The notes: generated from the letters alone by a model not told the origin. A stretch of 64,000 bases of DNA from Actinomycetospora sp. NBRC 106375 (GCF_030269665.1 NZ_BSTS01000001.1:496001-560000); one strand, 5' to 3'. Shown: positions 39,918 through 49,123, counted from the stretch's first letter. Numbers and translations: made by a program.

Positions 39918-40859
39918 ATGAGTGCGCCTGCGAAGGTCCCGGCCGCGATCGTCGGCCCGGGCAACATCGGCACCGACCTGCTGGCCAAGCTCGCGCGCAG
40001 CGCGCGCCTCGAGGTCACGGCGATGGTGGGTGTGGTCGAGTCCGACGGGCTCGAGCGGGCGCGGGCGATGGGCGTGCCCGCGTCGTCGGACGGGGTCGAC
40101 TGGCTGCTGCGCCAGGACCCGCTCCCGAAGATCGTGTTCGAGGCGACGTCGGCCAAGGCACACGCGGCCAACGCGCCGCGCTACTCCGACGCGGGGATCC
40201 GGGCCGTCGACCTGACCCCGGCGCACCTCGGCCCGATGGTGTGCCCGGCGGTGAACATGCCCGAGCACCTCGACGCCCCGAACATCAACATGATCACCTG
40301 CGGCGGGCAGGCCACCATCCCGATCGTCGCGGCCGTCTCGCGGGTGGTGCCGGTGAGCTACGCCGAGATCGTCGCGTCGACGGCGTCACGGTCGGCCGGG
40401 CCCGGCACCCGCGCGAACATCGACGAGTTCACGCAGACCACGGCCCGGGCGGTCGAGGAGGTCGGCGGCGCCGAGCGCGGCAAGGCGATCATCATCCTCA
40501 ACCCTGTCGAGCCGCCGATGATCATGCGCGACACGGTGTTCTGCTCGCTGCCCGAGGGCACCGACACCGACGCGGTGGCGGCGTCGATCCACGACATGAT
40601 CGGCCGCGTCCAGCAGTACGTCCCGGGCTACACGATGCGGGCGGAGCCGCAGTTCGACCCGCCCTCGGAGAAGTGGGGTGGGCGGGGCCGGGTGGCCGTC
40701 TTCCTCGAGGTCAAGGGCAACGGCGACTACCTGCCCGAGTACGCAGGCAACCTCGACATCATGACCGCCGCCGCGGCGCAGGTCGGCGAGCTGCTCGCCG
40801 CGGGCACGGGAGACGCAGCGGAGCGGAGCTCGACCCAGGAAGCAGAGGTGCCGGCATGA
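39918..40859 (+). CDS. acetaldehyde dehydrogenase (acylating)
   Basis: A 313-residue enzyme of the DmpF/MhpF family. It has the NAD motif [17 protein letters not shown], catalytic Cys128 in [13 protein letters not shown], and [18 protein letters not shown]. It turns acetaldehyde, CoA and NAD into acetyl-CoA, taking acetaldehyde by channel from the aldolase encoded next (ATGA overlap). The C terminus carries an unusual tail, [16 protein letters not shown], part of whose DNA recurs in the PEP-utilising gene near 49 kb. A volatile toxic aldehyde is the usual reason to have a microcompartment. Confidence 0.9.
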   Translation: MSAPAKVPAAIVGPGNIGTDLLAKLARSARLEVTAMVGVVESDGLERARAMGVPASSDGVDWLLRQDPLPKIVFEATSAKAHAANAPRYSDAGIRAVDLTPAHLGPMVCPAVNMPEHLDAPNINMITCGGQATIPIVAAVSRVVPVSYAEIVASTASRSAGPGTRANIDEFTQTTARAVEEVGGAERGKAIIILNPVEPPMIMRDTVFCSLPEGTDTDAVAASIHDMIGRVQQYVPGYTMRAEPQFDPPSEKWGGRGRVAVFLEVKGNGDYLPEYAGNLDIMTAAAAQVGELLAAGTGDAAERSSTQEAEVPA

Positions 40860-41890
40860 CCCGTCCCGAGATCCGCTACGACGTCCGCATCACCGACACG
40901 ACCCTGCGCGACGGCTCCCACGCGCAGGCGCACCAGTTCACCGAGGAGCAGGTCCGCGACACCGTCCGGGCCCTCGACCGCGCCGGCGTCGAGGTCATCG
41001 AGGTCACCCACGGCGACGGCCTCGGCGGCTCCAGCTTCAACTACGGCTTCTCCCACACGAACGAGCTGGAGCTCATCGCCGCCGCCCGTGAGGAGGTGAA
41101 GCAGGCGAGGATCGCGGTGCTGCTGGTGCCCGGGATCGGCACGGTCGACGACCTGCGCCGCGCCCGCGACGCCGGCGCCGACGTCGTCCGGGTCGCCACC
41201 CACTGCACCGAGGCGGACGTCTCGCCCCAGCACTTCGGGGTGGCCCGCGACCTCGGCATGGAGACCGTCGGGTTCCTCATGATGGCCCACCGCACGCCGC
41301 CGGAGGACCTCGCGAAGCAGGCGCGGATCATGGTCGACGCCGGCTGCCAGTGCCCGTACGTCACCGACTCCGCGGGCGCGCTGCTGATGCACGACGCCCG
41401 GGCCCGGTTCGAGGCGCTGCTCGCCGAGGTCGGCGACGAGGCGTGGGTCGGCTACCACGGCCACCAGAACCTCTCGCTCGGCGTCGCCAACTCCGTGATC
41501 GCCGCCGAGGTCGGCGTCAAGGAGATCGACGGCTCGCTGTGCGCGCTCGGCGCGGGCTCCGGCAACTCCCCCACCGAGGTGCTCGCGGCGGTGTTCGACC
41601 GCATGGGCATCGAGACCGGCCTCGACGTCACCGCGCTGCTCGACGCGGCCGAGGACGTCGTGCGCCCCTACCTGCACCGCTGGCCGAAGATGGACCGCAA
41701 CGCCATCACCCAGGGCTGGGCCGGCGTCTACTCGAGCTTCCTGCTGCACGCCGAGCACGCCGGCGAGCGCTACAAGGTCCCGGTGCCCGACATCCTGCGT
41801 CGGTGCGGCGAGCTGGGCCTCGTCGGCGGCCAGGAAGACATGATCATCGACGTGGCCCTCGAGCTCGCCCGCGAGCGGGAACAGGGCTGA
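40856..41890 (+). CDS. dmpG: 4-hydroxy-2-oxovalerate aldolase
   Basis: A 344-residue DRE-TIM metallolyase. The signature [17 protein letters not shown], metal-binding [11 protein letters not shown] and the C-terminal dimer/channel region ([14 protein letters not shown]) match DmpG/MhpE. It splits 4-hydroxy-2-oxovalerate into pyruvate and acetaldehyde and pairs with the dehydrogenase just upstream. The hydratase that feeds it is encoded at about 60 kb. It overlaps the following tautomerase by one base. Confidence 0.92.
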   Translation: MTRPEIRYDVRITDTTLRDGSHAQAHQFTEEQVRDTVRALDRAGVEVIEVTHGDGLGGSSFNYGFSHTNELELIAAAREEVKQARIAVLLVPGIGTVDDLRRARDAGADVVRVATHCTEADVSPQHFGVARDLGMETVGFLMMAHRTPPEDLAKQARIMVDAGCQCPYVTDSAGALLMHDARARFEALLAEVGDEAWVGYHGHQNLSLGVANSVIAAEVGVKEIDGSLCALGAGSGNSPTEVLAAVFDRMGIETGLDVTALLDAAEDVVRPYLHRWPKMDRNAITQGWAGVYSSFLLHAEHAGERYKVPVPDILRRCGELGLVGGQEDMIIDVALELAREREQG

Positions 41891-42297
41891 TGCCGATCCT
41901 CGAGGTCCACCTCGTCGAGGGCGACCACACGGCCGCGGAGCACCAGCGCCTCCTCGAGCGCCTGAGCAGCCGCTACGCCGAGGTGCTCGCGTCGCCGATC
42001 GAGCGCGTGCGGGCCTACCTGACGCTGCACGCGCCCGAGCACTGGGCGGTCGGCGGGGAGACGGGCGGTGCCCCCGCGCCGTACTTCACGGCGATCGTCC
42101 TCGAGGGCCGGCCGGTCGAGCAGCGCCACCGGCTGCTCGCGGACGTCACCGACATCGTCGTCGACGTCCTGGGCGCGGCCCGGGAGCGGGTGCGCGGGCG
42201 GATCATCCAGGTGCCGCCCGACGACTGGGCCATCGGCGGCGTGCCGGCGTCGGGTGCGCGCCGGGACGAGATCGCCGCGCGGGCGGCGGCCGGGTAG
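41890..42297 (+). CDS. tautomerase family protein with two tandem 4-OT-like halves
   Basis: A 135-residue protein. The start leaves Pro as the first residue of the mature chain ([11 protein letters not shown]), the catalytic base of the family. Two similar halves can be aligned: TAAEHQRLLERLSSRYAEV...APEHWAVGGE and PVEQRHRLLADVTDIVVDV...PPDDWAIGGV. Length and fusion resemble cis-CaaD/MSAD-like tautomerases. Co-transcription with the aldolase suggests it isomerises a ring-cleavage intermediate, but the reaction is not fixed. Confidence 0.8.
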   Translation: MPILEVHLVEGDHTAAEHQRLLERLSSRYAEVLASPIERVRAYLTLHAPEHWAVGGETGGAPAPYFTAIVLEGRPVEQRHRLLADVTDIVVDVLGAARERVRGRIIQVPPDDWAIGGVPASGARRDEIAARAAAG

Positions 42298-42304
42298 GCC
42301 GGGC

Positions 42305-43294
42305 GTGGACGTCAGCACGTCCGACCCGGACCGCGCCCAGGCGGAGTGTGCGGAGATCTACTTCCCGCACCGGTTGACGATGCTGCACGACCCGTCCGAG
42401 TTCTCGATGCGGCTCTCGGCGGTCGACCTCGGGCCGGTGGCGGCCGGCGTGCTGTCCTACGGCGGCGAAGTCGTCATCGACACCGGTGAGCTCGCCACCG
42501 GCTACGAGGTCAACATCGCCCTCGACGGCGTCCTGCGCACCCGCAGCGGGCGCGCCGACGTGTGCTCCACCGCGGCGACCGCGGCGGTCTACCGGCCCGA
42601 CGGCACCGCCCGGCTGCACGGATGGGCCGAGGGCGGACGGCTGTTCGGCCTCAAGATCGAACGTGGAGCGCTGGAGAACCAGCTCGCGGCGTTGCTCGAC
42701 CGGCCGGTGCGCGGTGCGGTGGCGCTGGCACCGACGATCGACCTCGCGTCCGAGGACGGGGGGCGGTGGTGGTCGCTGGTGCGCACGCTCGCCGACCTGG
42801 CCGCCGACCCGCGCGGTCTCGCGGCCGACCCCCGCGTGATGTGCCCGCTGGTGGAGGCCGTCGTCGCGGGCCTGCTGCACACCGTCGACCACCCCTACCG
42901 CGACGCCCTCGCCGCGCCGGCCACCGCGGTCGGACCGCAATCGGTGCGTCGCGCGATGGCGGCCGTCGCCGAACGTCCCGAGCACCCGTGGACGGTCGCC
43001 TTGCTCGCCGAGGTCGCCGGGGTCAGCGCGCGCGGCCTGCGCGACGGCATGGCACGCCACCACGGCGTCTCCCCCATGGCGATGGTGCGCGACGTCCGCC
43101 TGCGCCGCGCCCGCGACGATCTCGCCGCGGGGCGCGGCAGCGTCGCCGACGTGGCCATGCGCTGGGGCTTCACGCATCTCGGCCGCTTCGCGCGGTCCTA
43201 CCGCGCGACCTTCGGCGAGCCGCCCTCGCGCACTGCCGGATCCGGCACGAGGCCTACCGCGCGCGGCTCGACCCGTGAGCCACGCCACACCTAG
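42305..43294 (+). CDS. AraC-family transcriptional regulator
   Basis: A 329-residue regulator. The N-terminal effector domain resembles AraC_binding_2 (YFPHRLTMLHDPSEFSMRLS, then EVNIALDGVLRTRSGRAD). The C-terminal double helix-turn-helix is complete: PWTVALLAEVAGVSARGLRD and RGSVADVAMRWGFTHLGRFA. Family members with this architecture often activate aromatic catabolism genes. It lies between the aldolase operon and the P450 gene and may control either. The GTG start is seven bases after the tautomerase stop. Confidence 0.8.
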   Translation: MDVSTSDPDRAQAECAEIYFPHRLTMLHDPSEFSMRLSAVDLGPVAAGVLSYGGEVVIDTGELATGYEVNIALDGVLRTRSGRADVCSTAATAAVYRPDGTARLHGWAEGGRLFGLKIERGALENQLAALLDRPVRGAVALAPTIDLASEDGGRWWSLVRTLADLAADPRGLAADPRVMCPLVEAVVAGLLHTVDHPYRDALAAPATAVGPQSVRRAMAAVAERPEHPWTVALLAEVAGVSARGLRDGMARHHGVSPMAMVRDVRLRRARDDLAAGRGSVADVAMRWGFTHLGRFARSYRATFGEPPSRTAGSGTRPTARGSTREPRHT

Positions 43295-43297
43295 CGT
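43268..43297 (+). promoter_or_regulatory. putative P450 promoter
   Basis: TCGACC (43268-43273) and TAGCGT (43292-43297) with an 18-base spacer. The -10 box overlaps the AraC stop codon. A GGGGAGG ribosome site follows before the P450 GTG. Confidence 0.4.
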
Positions 43298-43338
43298 CGA
43301 GCGGCCACCACCACCCGTCTCCGGGGAGGCACGACGCC

Positions 43339-44574
43339 GTGACCGCCACCGACGAGAGCAGCCCCGCGCTCGAGTTCAACCCGATGGTCAGCCCGCACCG
43401 GGAGGACCCGCACCTGTTCTACCGCGAGGCCCGCGCCCACTCGCCGATGATCAACCCGGTCCTCGGCGCGTACATGGTGACCCGGTACGACGACCTGGTC
43501 ACGGTCATCGACGACCCGGCGACCTACTCGTCGGCAGTCGCGGTCCCGAAGATCTACTGGAACCCGCCCGAGGTCACCGAGGTCCTCGAGGCCGGCGGCG
43601 TCCCGGAGACCAACGCCGTGGTGAACGAGGACGAGCCCGCCCACCACCCGATCCGCCGCGTGTTCGACGCGGGGTTCACCGGGGCCCGGGTGCGGGCGAT
43701 GCTGCCGACGATGCGCGCGACCGCGGAGTCACTGATCGACGGCTGGGTCGAGGGCCGCGCGGACCTCGTGGGCGATTACGCCGTCCCGTTCGTGCAGTCG
43801 GTGATCAACGCGATCATCGGCTTCCCGGCCGAGGACGGCGAGCGGATCCAGCAGTGGACCGACGACGTCAACATGCTCTGGAACCTGCTCGCGCCGCTCG
43901 ACGACCGCATCGCCTCGGCCCGCCGCATGGCCGACTACACCCGCTACCTGCAGGCACTCATCGACGACCGGCGCGAGCACCGGCGCGAGGACCTGATCTC
44001 CGACCTCGTGCACGGGGCCCACGGCTTCCCCGGCCTCGACGACGACTACGTCATCAACGTGGTGCGCGGCGCCGCCCGCGTCGCCGGCTTCGACACCACC
44101 CGCGACGCGATCACCGCAACGATGCTGGCGATCCTGCAGAACCCCGAGGTCCACGAGCGCGTCGTCGCCGACCCGGCCAAGGCGATCCCCAAGGTCACCG
44201 AGGAGGTCCTGCGCCGCGACGCGCCCCACCGCGGGCTGTTCCGGATCACGACGAAGGACACGAGCCTCGGCGGCACCGACCTGCCGGCCGGCACGATGGT
44301 GCTGCTGCTGTTCGGCTCGGGGAACCGCGACGAGACGACGTTCCCCGACCCCGACGTCGTCGACATCGACCGCGCCAACGTCCGCGACCACCTCGCCTTC
44401 GGCCGCGGCCTGCACGTGTGCCCCGGAGCCCCGATGGCCCGCGCCGAGATCCGCGTCGCCCTCGAGACGCTGGTGCGCCGCCTGCCCGGGATGCGCCTGG
44501 CCGACGGCTACGAGCCCACCTACATCGCGAGCTACTTCTTCCGCGGCCTGGAGACCCTCGACGTCACCTGGTGA
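43339..44574 (+). CDS. cytochrome P450
   Basis: A 411-residue bacterial P450. The haem loop is FGRGLHVCPGAPMARAE with ligand Cys361. The oxygen-activating helix reads RVAGFDTTRDAI and the ExxR pair is in TEEVLRRDAP. It needs separate ferredoxin and reductase partners; none is directly adjacent. Its position among aromatic genes suggests hydroxylation of an aromatic ring or side chain. The subfamily cannot be assigned by eye. Confidence 0.92.
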   Translation: MTATDESSPALEFNPMVSPHREDPHLFYREARAHSPMINPVLGAYMVTRYDDLVTVIDDPATYSSAVAVPKIYWNPPEVTEVLEAGGVPETNAVVNEDEPAHHPIRRVFDAGFTGARVRAMLPTMRATAESLIDGWVEGRADLVGDYAVPFVQSVINAIIGFPAEDGERIQQWTDDVNMLWNLLAPLDDRIASARRMADYTRYLQALIDDRREHRREDLISDLVHGAHGFPGLDDDYVINVVRGAARVAGFDTTRDAITATMLAILQNPEVHERVVADPAKAIPKVTEEVLRRDAPHRGLFRITTKDTSLGGTDLPAGTMVLLLFGSGNRDETTFPDPDVVDIDRANVRDHLAFGRGLHVCPGAPMARAEIRVALETLVRRLPGMRLADGYEPTYIASYFFRGLETLDVTW

Positions 44575-44614
44575 CGCGAGCTCCATGCCTTGCGAGGAAT
44601 ATTACCGGTAGGGC

Positions 44615-44959
44615 ATGCTCGATGCCGTGACCACCGACGCCGCGACGTGGACGGCGCTCGCCGATCCGCACCGCCGGGCGATGCTCGGGCTGCTGCGCGA
44701 GCGCCCCCGGGCGGTCGGCGAGCTCGTCGAGAGCCTCGATCTCAGCCAGCCCAGCACCTCGAAGCACCTGCGGGTGCTGCGCGAGGCGGGGCTGGTGCGC
44801 GCGAGGCCCGAGGCCCAGCGGCGGGTCTACGAGATCGACCCCACGCCGCTCGCCGCGCTCGACGCCTGGCTCGCGCCCTACCGGCGGCTGTGGTCCGACA
44901 GCCTCGACGCCCTCGGCCGGCGCCTCGAGGAGACCGATCCACGGAAGGACGCCTCGTGA
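44615..44959 (+). CDS. ArsR-family regulator (SRPBCC-coupled type)
   Basis: A 114-residue winged helix-turn-helix protein: TWTALADPHRRAMLGLLRE, then LVESLDLSQPSTSKHLRVLR. It has no cysteine or alpha-5 metal motif, so it is not a metal sensor. ArsR genes of this kind are commonly fused or coupled to SRPBCC proteins, as here: its stop overlaps the next start by four bases. A GTG four codons in is an alternative start. The region upstream is unusually AT-rich for this window (GGAATATTACC). Confidence 0.8.
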   Translation: MLDAVTTDAATWTALADPHRRAMLGLLRERPRAVGELVESLDLSQPSTSKHLRVLREAGLVRARPEAQRRVYEIDPTPLAALDAWLAPYRRLWSDSLDALGRRLEETDPRKDAS

Positions 44960-45468
44960 GCCCCACCGGCAGCTACCTGGAGATCGACGGACGCCCTGCC
45001 CTGCGCTTCGTCCGCGAGTACGACCATGCCGCGGACCGGGTGTTCGCGCTGCTCACCGACCCCTCGGAGCTCGCGCACTGGTTCCCCGCCCGGGTCGCGC
45101 CGGCGTCGTGGGACGTCGGCGCGGCGCTCGCGTTCACGTTCGAGGCCGACGGGGACGGCGGCACGGGCGAGGTGCTGGCCCACGACCCGCCGCACCGCGT
45201 CGCGTTCTCGTGGGACGGCGAGGAGCTGCGCTTCGACGTCGAGACCCTCCGCGACGGGCGGACCCGGCTGACGTTCACCCACCTCATGCAGGAGCGCGAC
45301 GGCGCCGCCCGCAACGCCGCCGGCTGGGACCTCTGCCTCGACGCCCTCGACGCCGCGGCCGCCGGCGCGCCGACCAGCGCGCCCGGCGGACGCACCCCGG
45401 CGTGGGAGGCGCTCTACCAGGGCTACGTCGCCGCCGGCGTGCCGTCCGGCGCCCCCATCCCGGGCTGA
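44956..45468 (+). CDS. SRPBCC (AHSA1-like) family protein
   Basis: A 170-residue START/Bet v 1-like protein: ALRFVREYDHAADRVFALLT, DPSELAHWFPARV, and TRLTFTHLMQERDGAARNAA before a long C-terminal helix. It binds hydrophobic ligands in a cavity. The GTG overlaps the ArsR stop. Such pairs may sense and bind a small lipophilic compound. The ligand is unknown. Confidence 0.8.
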   Translation: MSPTGSYLEIDGRPALRFVREYDHAADRVFALLTDPSELAHWFPARVAPASWDVGAALAFTFEADGDGGTGEVLAHDPPHRVAFSWDGEELRFDVETLRDGRTRLTFTHLMQERDGAARNAAGWDLCLDALDAAAAGAPTSAPGGRTPAWEALYQGYVAAGVPSGAPIPG

Positions 45469-45508
45469 CGGGCCCCACGCGCCGGGGCGCCGGGCACACT
45501 CGGTGCCC

Positions 45509-46240
45509 GTGAGCACCCCCCGCCTCGACGCACTCGCCGCCCTCCGCGACGGCACCGAGGTCTCCGACGTCGACCTCGCCGACGCCGACGCCGAGGAGGT
45601 CCGCGACGCCCTGGGGCGTGGCGGGCCGTGGACGCTGCGCCGGTGCGTCCTCGACGAGCTCGACCTCTCCGGTCTCGATCTGAGCGCCGCGGTCCTGGAA
45701 CGCTGCGACCTCGCCGGCGCCCGCCTGCGGAGCGCGGTGCTCGACGGCGTCCGGGTCGAGGGCGGCTCGCTCGCCGGTGCGGACCTCTCGGACGCCGACC
45801 TCACCGACGCCGACCTCACCGGCGTCGATCTCTCCCGCGCCCGCCTCGTCGGTGCCCGGCTCACCGACACGACCTTCCGCGACTGCCGCATGATCGGCGC
45901 CGACCTCACCGGCATGCGCAGCCTCGCGGTGACCTTCACCGTCGACGGCTCCTCGCTCGCCCTCGCCCGGCTCGCCGACGCGGCGCTGCGCGGCTGGCGT
46001 CTCGAGCGCGTCGACCTCTCCGACGCCGACCTCTCCGGCGCCGACCTCCGCGACGCCGTGTTCACCGACTGCGCGCTGCGCGGCACCGACCTCACCCACG
46101 CCCGCCTGGCCGGCGCCGACCTGCGCGGCGCCGACCTCGGAGAGATCACCCCCGAGACACCGGCGGTGCTCCGTGGCGCGATCGTGTCGACGGGCCAGGC
46201 CGCCGACGTCTGCCGCGCCCTCGGGCTCCAGGTGATCTGA
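45509..46240 (+). CDS. pentapeptide repeat protein
   Basis: About 243 residues; a GTG two codons upstream (45503) is also possible. Many A(D/N)LXX repeats are seen: LDLSGLDLSAAVLERCDLAG, GADLSDADLTDADLTGVDLS, VDLSDADLSGADLRDAVFTD. They should form a right-handed quadrilateral beta-helix. Related proteins mimic DNA and protect gyrase, but most have no known role. A CACACT -10-like hexamer stands eight bases before the GTG. Confidence 0.8.
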   Translation: MSTPRLDALAALRDGTEVSDVDLADADAEEVRDALGRGGPWTLRRCVLDELDLSGLDLSAAVLERCDLAGARLRSAVLDGVRVEGGSLAGADLSDADLTDADLTGVDLSRARLVGARLTDTTFRDCRMIGADLTGMRSLAVTFTVDGSSLALARLADAALRGWRLERVDLSDADLSGADLRDAVFTDCALRGTDLTHARLAGADLRGADLGEITPETPAVLRGAIVSTGQAADVCRALGLQVI

Positions 46241-46304
46241 CGGGCCCGCGGTCGTCGGGGCGGTCGCCGACCTCGCCGACGGGCTCCCCTCACGCCCGCC
46301 GCGA

Positions 46305-46374
46305 GAGATCAGGAGCGCACCACGCACCGCGGCGGGCCTCGGGCCGTGGGGTGCATGACGTCGCCCCTGATCTC
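46305..46374. terminator. imperfect inverted repeat between convergent genes
   Basis: GAGATCAGG (46305-46313) pairs with CCTGATCTC (46366-46374), with further imperfect pairing inwards. It is placed between the pentapeptide gene and the convergent SDR gene. Confidence 0.4.
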
Positions 46375-46376
46375 CG

Positions 46377-47141
46377 TCAGATGCCGCGCCGCGCGCCCAT
46401 GTCCAACGCCAGCGTCGAGCCGGTGAGCGCCGCGGCCTCGGGGTCGAGCAGCGTCCCGACGGCCCAGCCGACCTGCTCCGGGGTGACGAGCGCGCCCAGG
46501 GGTGACTCGGCGCGGCGCTCGGCCAGCACCTCCTCGACGTCGAGGCCACGCGTCGAGGCCTGGGACGCCGAGAGCCGGCGCAGGCGGTCGGTGTCCGCGG
46601 GCCCCGGGGCGACGAGGTGGGCGGTGACGCCGCGCGGACCGTAGGCGTCGGCGAGCTGGCGCACGAGGTTGGCGAGCGCGGCGTTGGTGACGCCGGCGCC
46701 GGGGACGTGCGGCGAGGGCTCGGCGCCGTAGTGGCCCCCGAGCGCCACGAGCCGCGACCCCTCCCCCAGCCACGGGTCGGCCGCGCGCACCAGGCGCAGC
46801 AGGCCGCCGACCTTCAGGGCCACGGCGGCGCCGAGGGCGGCGGGCTCGACGGCGTCCAGCCCGCCCAGCGCCGGGAGCCCCGCGGCCTGCACGACCATCC
46901 GCACCGGCGCGCCCCACGCCGTCAGCGCATCGACGATGGCAGCGCCGGCGTCATCGGAGCCGATGTCCGCCGCGCACGGGACGACGCCCTCGTCGTCGGC
47001 GCCCAGGGCCGCGACGGCGTCGGCGGAGCGCGCCACCGCGAGGACCGGGACCCCGCGCGAGCGCAGCCGCCGCACGATCGCACCGCCCAGGGCACCGGTG
47101 GCACCCACCACGACGGCCGACGGTTCGCTCACCCCGTCCAC
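46377..47141 (-). CDS. SDR family oxidoreductase lacking a clear catalytic Tyr
   Basis: A 254-residue Rossmann protein from a GTG with GGAGG seven bases before it. The nucleotide motif VVVGATGALGGAIVRRL is present, then ALGGHYGAEPSPHVPGAGVT; the usual YxxxK is replaced by a degenerate segment (VTNAALANLVRQL), so classical SDR catalysis is doubtful. The end (LTGSTLALDMGARRG) is SDR-like. It is divergent from the second phenylphosphate-synthase-like operon. Confidence 0.7.
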   Translation of the reverse strand: MDGVSEPSAVVVGATGALGGAIVRRLRSRGVPVLAVARSADAVAALGADDEGVVPCAADIGSDDAGAAIVDALTAWGAPVRMVVQAAGLPALGGLDAVEPAALGAAVALKVGGLLRLVRAADPWLGEGSRLVALGGHYGAEPSPHVPGAGVTNAALANLVRQLADAYGPRGVTAHLVAPGPADTDRLRRLSASQASTRGLDVEEVLAERRAESPLGALVTPEQVGWAVGTLLDPEAAALTGSTLALDMGARRGI

Positions 47142-47229
47142 CGACCCACCTCCAGGAACGCACCACCCACGGCGCGTGACCCTAGGGATCACCGTCGGAC
47201 CACCGCAGGAGGCCGTTCGGCGGTTGGCA

Positions 47230-47250
47230 ACGTTCCCGGGCGCGGAACGT
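47230..47250 (+). promoter_or_regulatory. palindromic operator candidate upstream of PPS-like pair B
   Basis: ACGTTCC-N7-GGAACGT, extended imperfectly to GGCAAC...GTTGC, 65 bases before the ATG. It probably binds the regulator of this operon and the divergent SDR; an IclR protein is plausible. Confidence 0.45.
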
Positions 47251-47314
47251 GTTGCTTGCATCACAGACCCGGGGGCACGACCGTGATCGCGCGCTCATCG
47301 ACGAGGAGGATCAG

Positions 47315-49123
47315 ATGGCCAACGTGGTGCCGGTGGACGAGTTCGCCACGGGCGAGTGGTACCCGGGGTACAAGCCGGAGCACTTCGAGATGCCCTGGAT
47401 CGTCGACCCGGCGAGCCCGTTCAAGCCCGGGGACGAGCAGGGCTTCTGGTTCCTGGACTTCCACTGGTCGCGCGGGCTGACCCCGCTCGCGGCGACGCTG
47501 TGGAGCGGCGACGGCTACTGCTGGGGCACCCAGCACGCCGCCGAGTCGCTGCCGCTGCCGCCCGGGCGCGGCGTCACCGCGCGCTTCGCGGGCACCCACC
47601 TCTACGGCTGCGCCCTGCCCGAGACCGACCCCCGCGAGATCGGTGCGCGCGCCAACCGCATCGCGACGAACCTGCCGCACTTCCTGCAGAACTACCGCTC
47701 GATCTGGGAGGGCGGCCGCGACGAGCTCGAGTCCACGTGGTCGTACTTCCGCGGCGTCGACTTCGCCGGCACCCCGGACCTGAGCGACCTCCTCGGCCAG
47801 GGCCGCCGGTACCACAAGCGCGCCATGGAGATCCACTTCGGGGTCATGTACCCGATGCTCGCCAACTTCCTCGGCTTCTACGGCGCCTGCGCGGACATGG
47901 GGATCAACCCGAACGAGATCGGCAAGTTCCTCCAGGGCGAGGACACCAAGATCATGGAGACGGACCGCGAGCTCGACAGGCTCGCCGCCCGGGCCCGGCA
48001 GCTGGGCATCGCCGACGTCTTCGACACCCACGAGCCCCACGAGCTGCGCGCCGCCCTCGGGCGCCACGGCGGCGCGGCGTCGCAGTGGCTCACCGAGTTC
48101 GACGACTTCCTGCAGATCTACGGCTGGCGGGCCGAGGCGACCTGCGACGTCGGTGTCCCGAGCTGGATCGAGGACAACGCGATCGCCCTGGGCCTGGTGA
48201 AGACCTTCCTCAAGCGCCCCGAGGACCACGACTTCGAGGCCGCGGCGCGCAACGCGATGGCCGAGCGCGAGGAGGCGATCGACACCGCGCGCTCGGGCCT
48301 GACCAAGGAGGAGCAGGCCGTCTTCGACGCCGGCCTGGAGTCCAACCAGGCCGCGAACTTCCCCTGGTGGCAGGACGACCACAACTACTACATCGACCTC
48401 AAGGTCATGCTCCCGCTGCGGTGGGGGTGCCAGGAGCTGGCGCGCCGCGAGAACGCGGACAACAAGGACGACATGCTTTACCTGTTCTGGCCCGAGCTGA
48501 TGGACGTCGCCTCCGGCCGCAAGCCCTACCAGGGCGAGCTCAAGAGCCTGGTGGCCGAGCGCCGCCAGTACTTCGACCACTGGCACGCGAAGCGCAGCGA
48601 GATGCCCAAGGTGCTCGGCACGATCCCGGAGGCCGTCGAGGACCCGATCCTCATCGAGATCTTCGGGCTCAACCCGCAGTCGATCAGGGCCGTGCAGAAC
48701 CCGGACGCGAAGTCGCAGACGGTGCTGCAGGGCGTGGCGGCGGCCAAGGGCACCGCCCGCGGCACCGCCCGCGTGCTCCAGTCCTCCGACGAGCTGCACC
48801 GCCTCGAGCCCGGCTCGATCCTGGTCTGCGAGTCGACCTCGCCGAACTGGACGCCGGCCTTCGGCAAGATCGCCGGCGCCGTGTGCGACGGCGGCGGCAT
48901 GCTCTCGCACGCCGCGATCGTCGGCCGCGAGTACGGCGTCCCCACCGTGACCGCGACGGGCGTCGCGACCTTCTCCATCGGCGACGGCGACGAGATCGAG
49001 GTCGACGGCACCACGGGCACCGTCACCGTGCTCACCAAGGCCGCCGACCGGGCGCCCGCGAGCGAGGCGGCGGCGGGAGACGGAGCGCAGCGGAGCTCGA
49101 CCATCGGGTCGGTGGTCGGATGA
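47315..49123 (+). CDS. PEP-utilising enzyme subunit, phenylphosphate synthase-like (pair B)
   Basis: A 602-residue protein. It is a diverged homologue of the pair A large subunit: long helical N-terminal region (YHKRAMEIHFGVMYPMLANF, YIDLKVMLPLRWGCQEL) and a C-terminal phosphohistidine domain (LVCESTSPNWTPAFGKIAG, GGGMLSHAAIVGREYGVP, His532). It ends with an extra tail, AAGDGAQRSSTIGSVVG, whose DNA resembles that at the end of the acetaldehyde dehydrogenase gene. GAGGAGG precedes the ATG. With the next gene it should phosphorylate a phenolic substrate. Confidence 0.8.
   Translation: MANVVPVDEFATGEWYPGYKPEHFEMPWIVDPASPFKPGDEQGFWFLDFHWSRGLTPLAATLWSGDGYCWGTQHAAESLPLPPGRGVTARFAGTHLYGCALPETDPREIGARANRIATNLPHFLQNYRSIWEGGRDELESTWSYFRGVDFAGTPDLSDLLGQGRRYHKRAMEIHFGVMYPMLANFLGFYGACADMGINPNEIGKFLQGEDTKIMETDRELDRLAARARQLGIADVFDTHEPHELRAALGRHGGAASQWLTEFDDFLQIYGWRAEATCDVGVPSWIEDNAIALGLVKTFLKRPEDHDFEAAARNAMAEREEAIDTARSGLTKEEQAVFDAGLESNQAANFPWWQDDHNYYIDLKVMLPLRWGCQELARRENADNKDDMLYLFWPELMDVASGRKPYQGELKSLVAERRQYFDHWHAKRSEMPKVLGTIPEAVEDPILIEIFGLNPQSIRAVQNPDAKSQTVLQGVAAAKGTARGTARVLQSSDELHRLEPGSILVCESTSPNWTPAFGKIAGAVCDGGGMLSHAAIVGREYGVPTVTATGVATFSIGDGDEIEVDGTTGTVTVLTKAADRAPASEAAAGDGAQRSSTIGSVVG

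Noticed and set aside
42015..43288. Minus-strand frames opposite the AraC gene
   Set aside because: They are shadows: His/Arg/Gly-rich, with no motif, while the plus strand has a full AraC domain pair.
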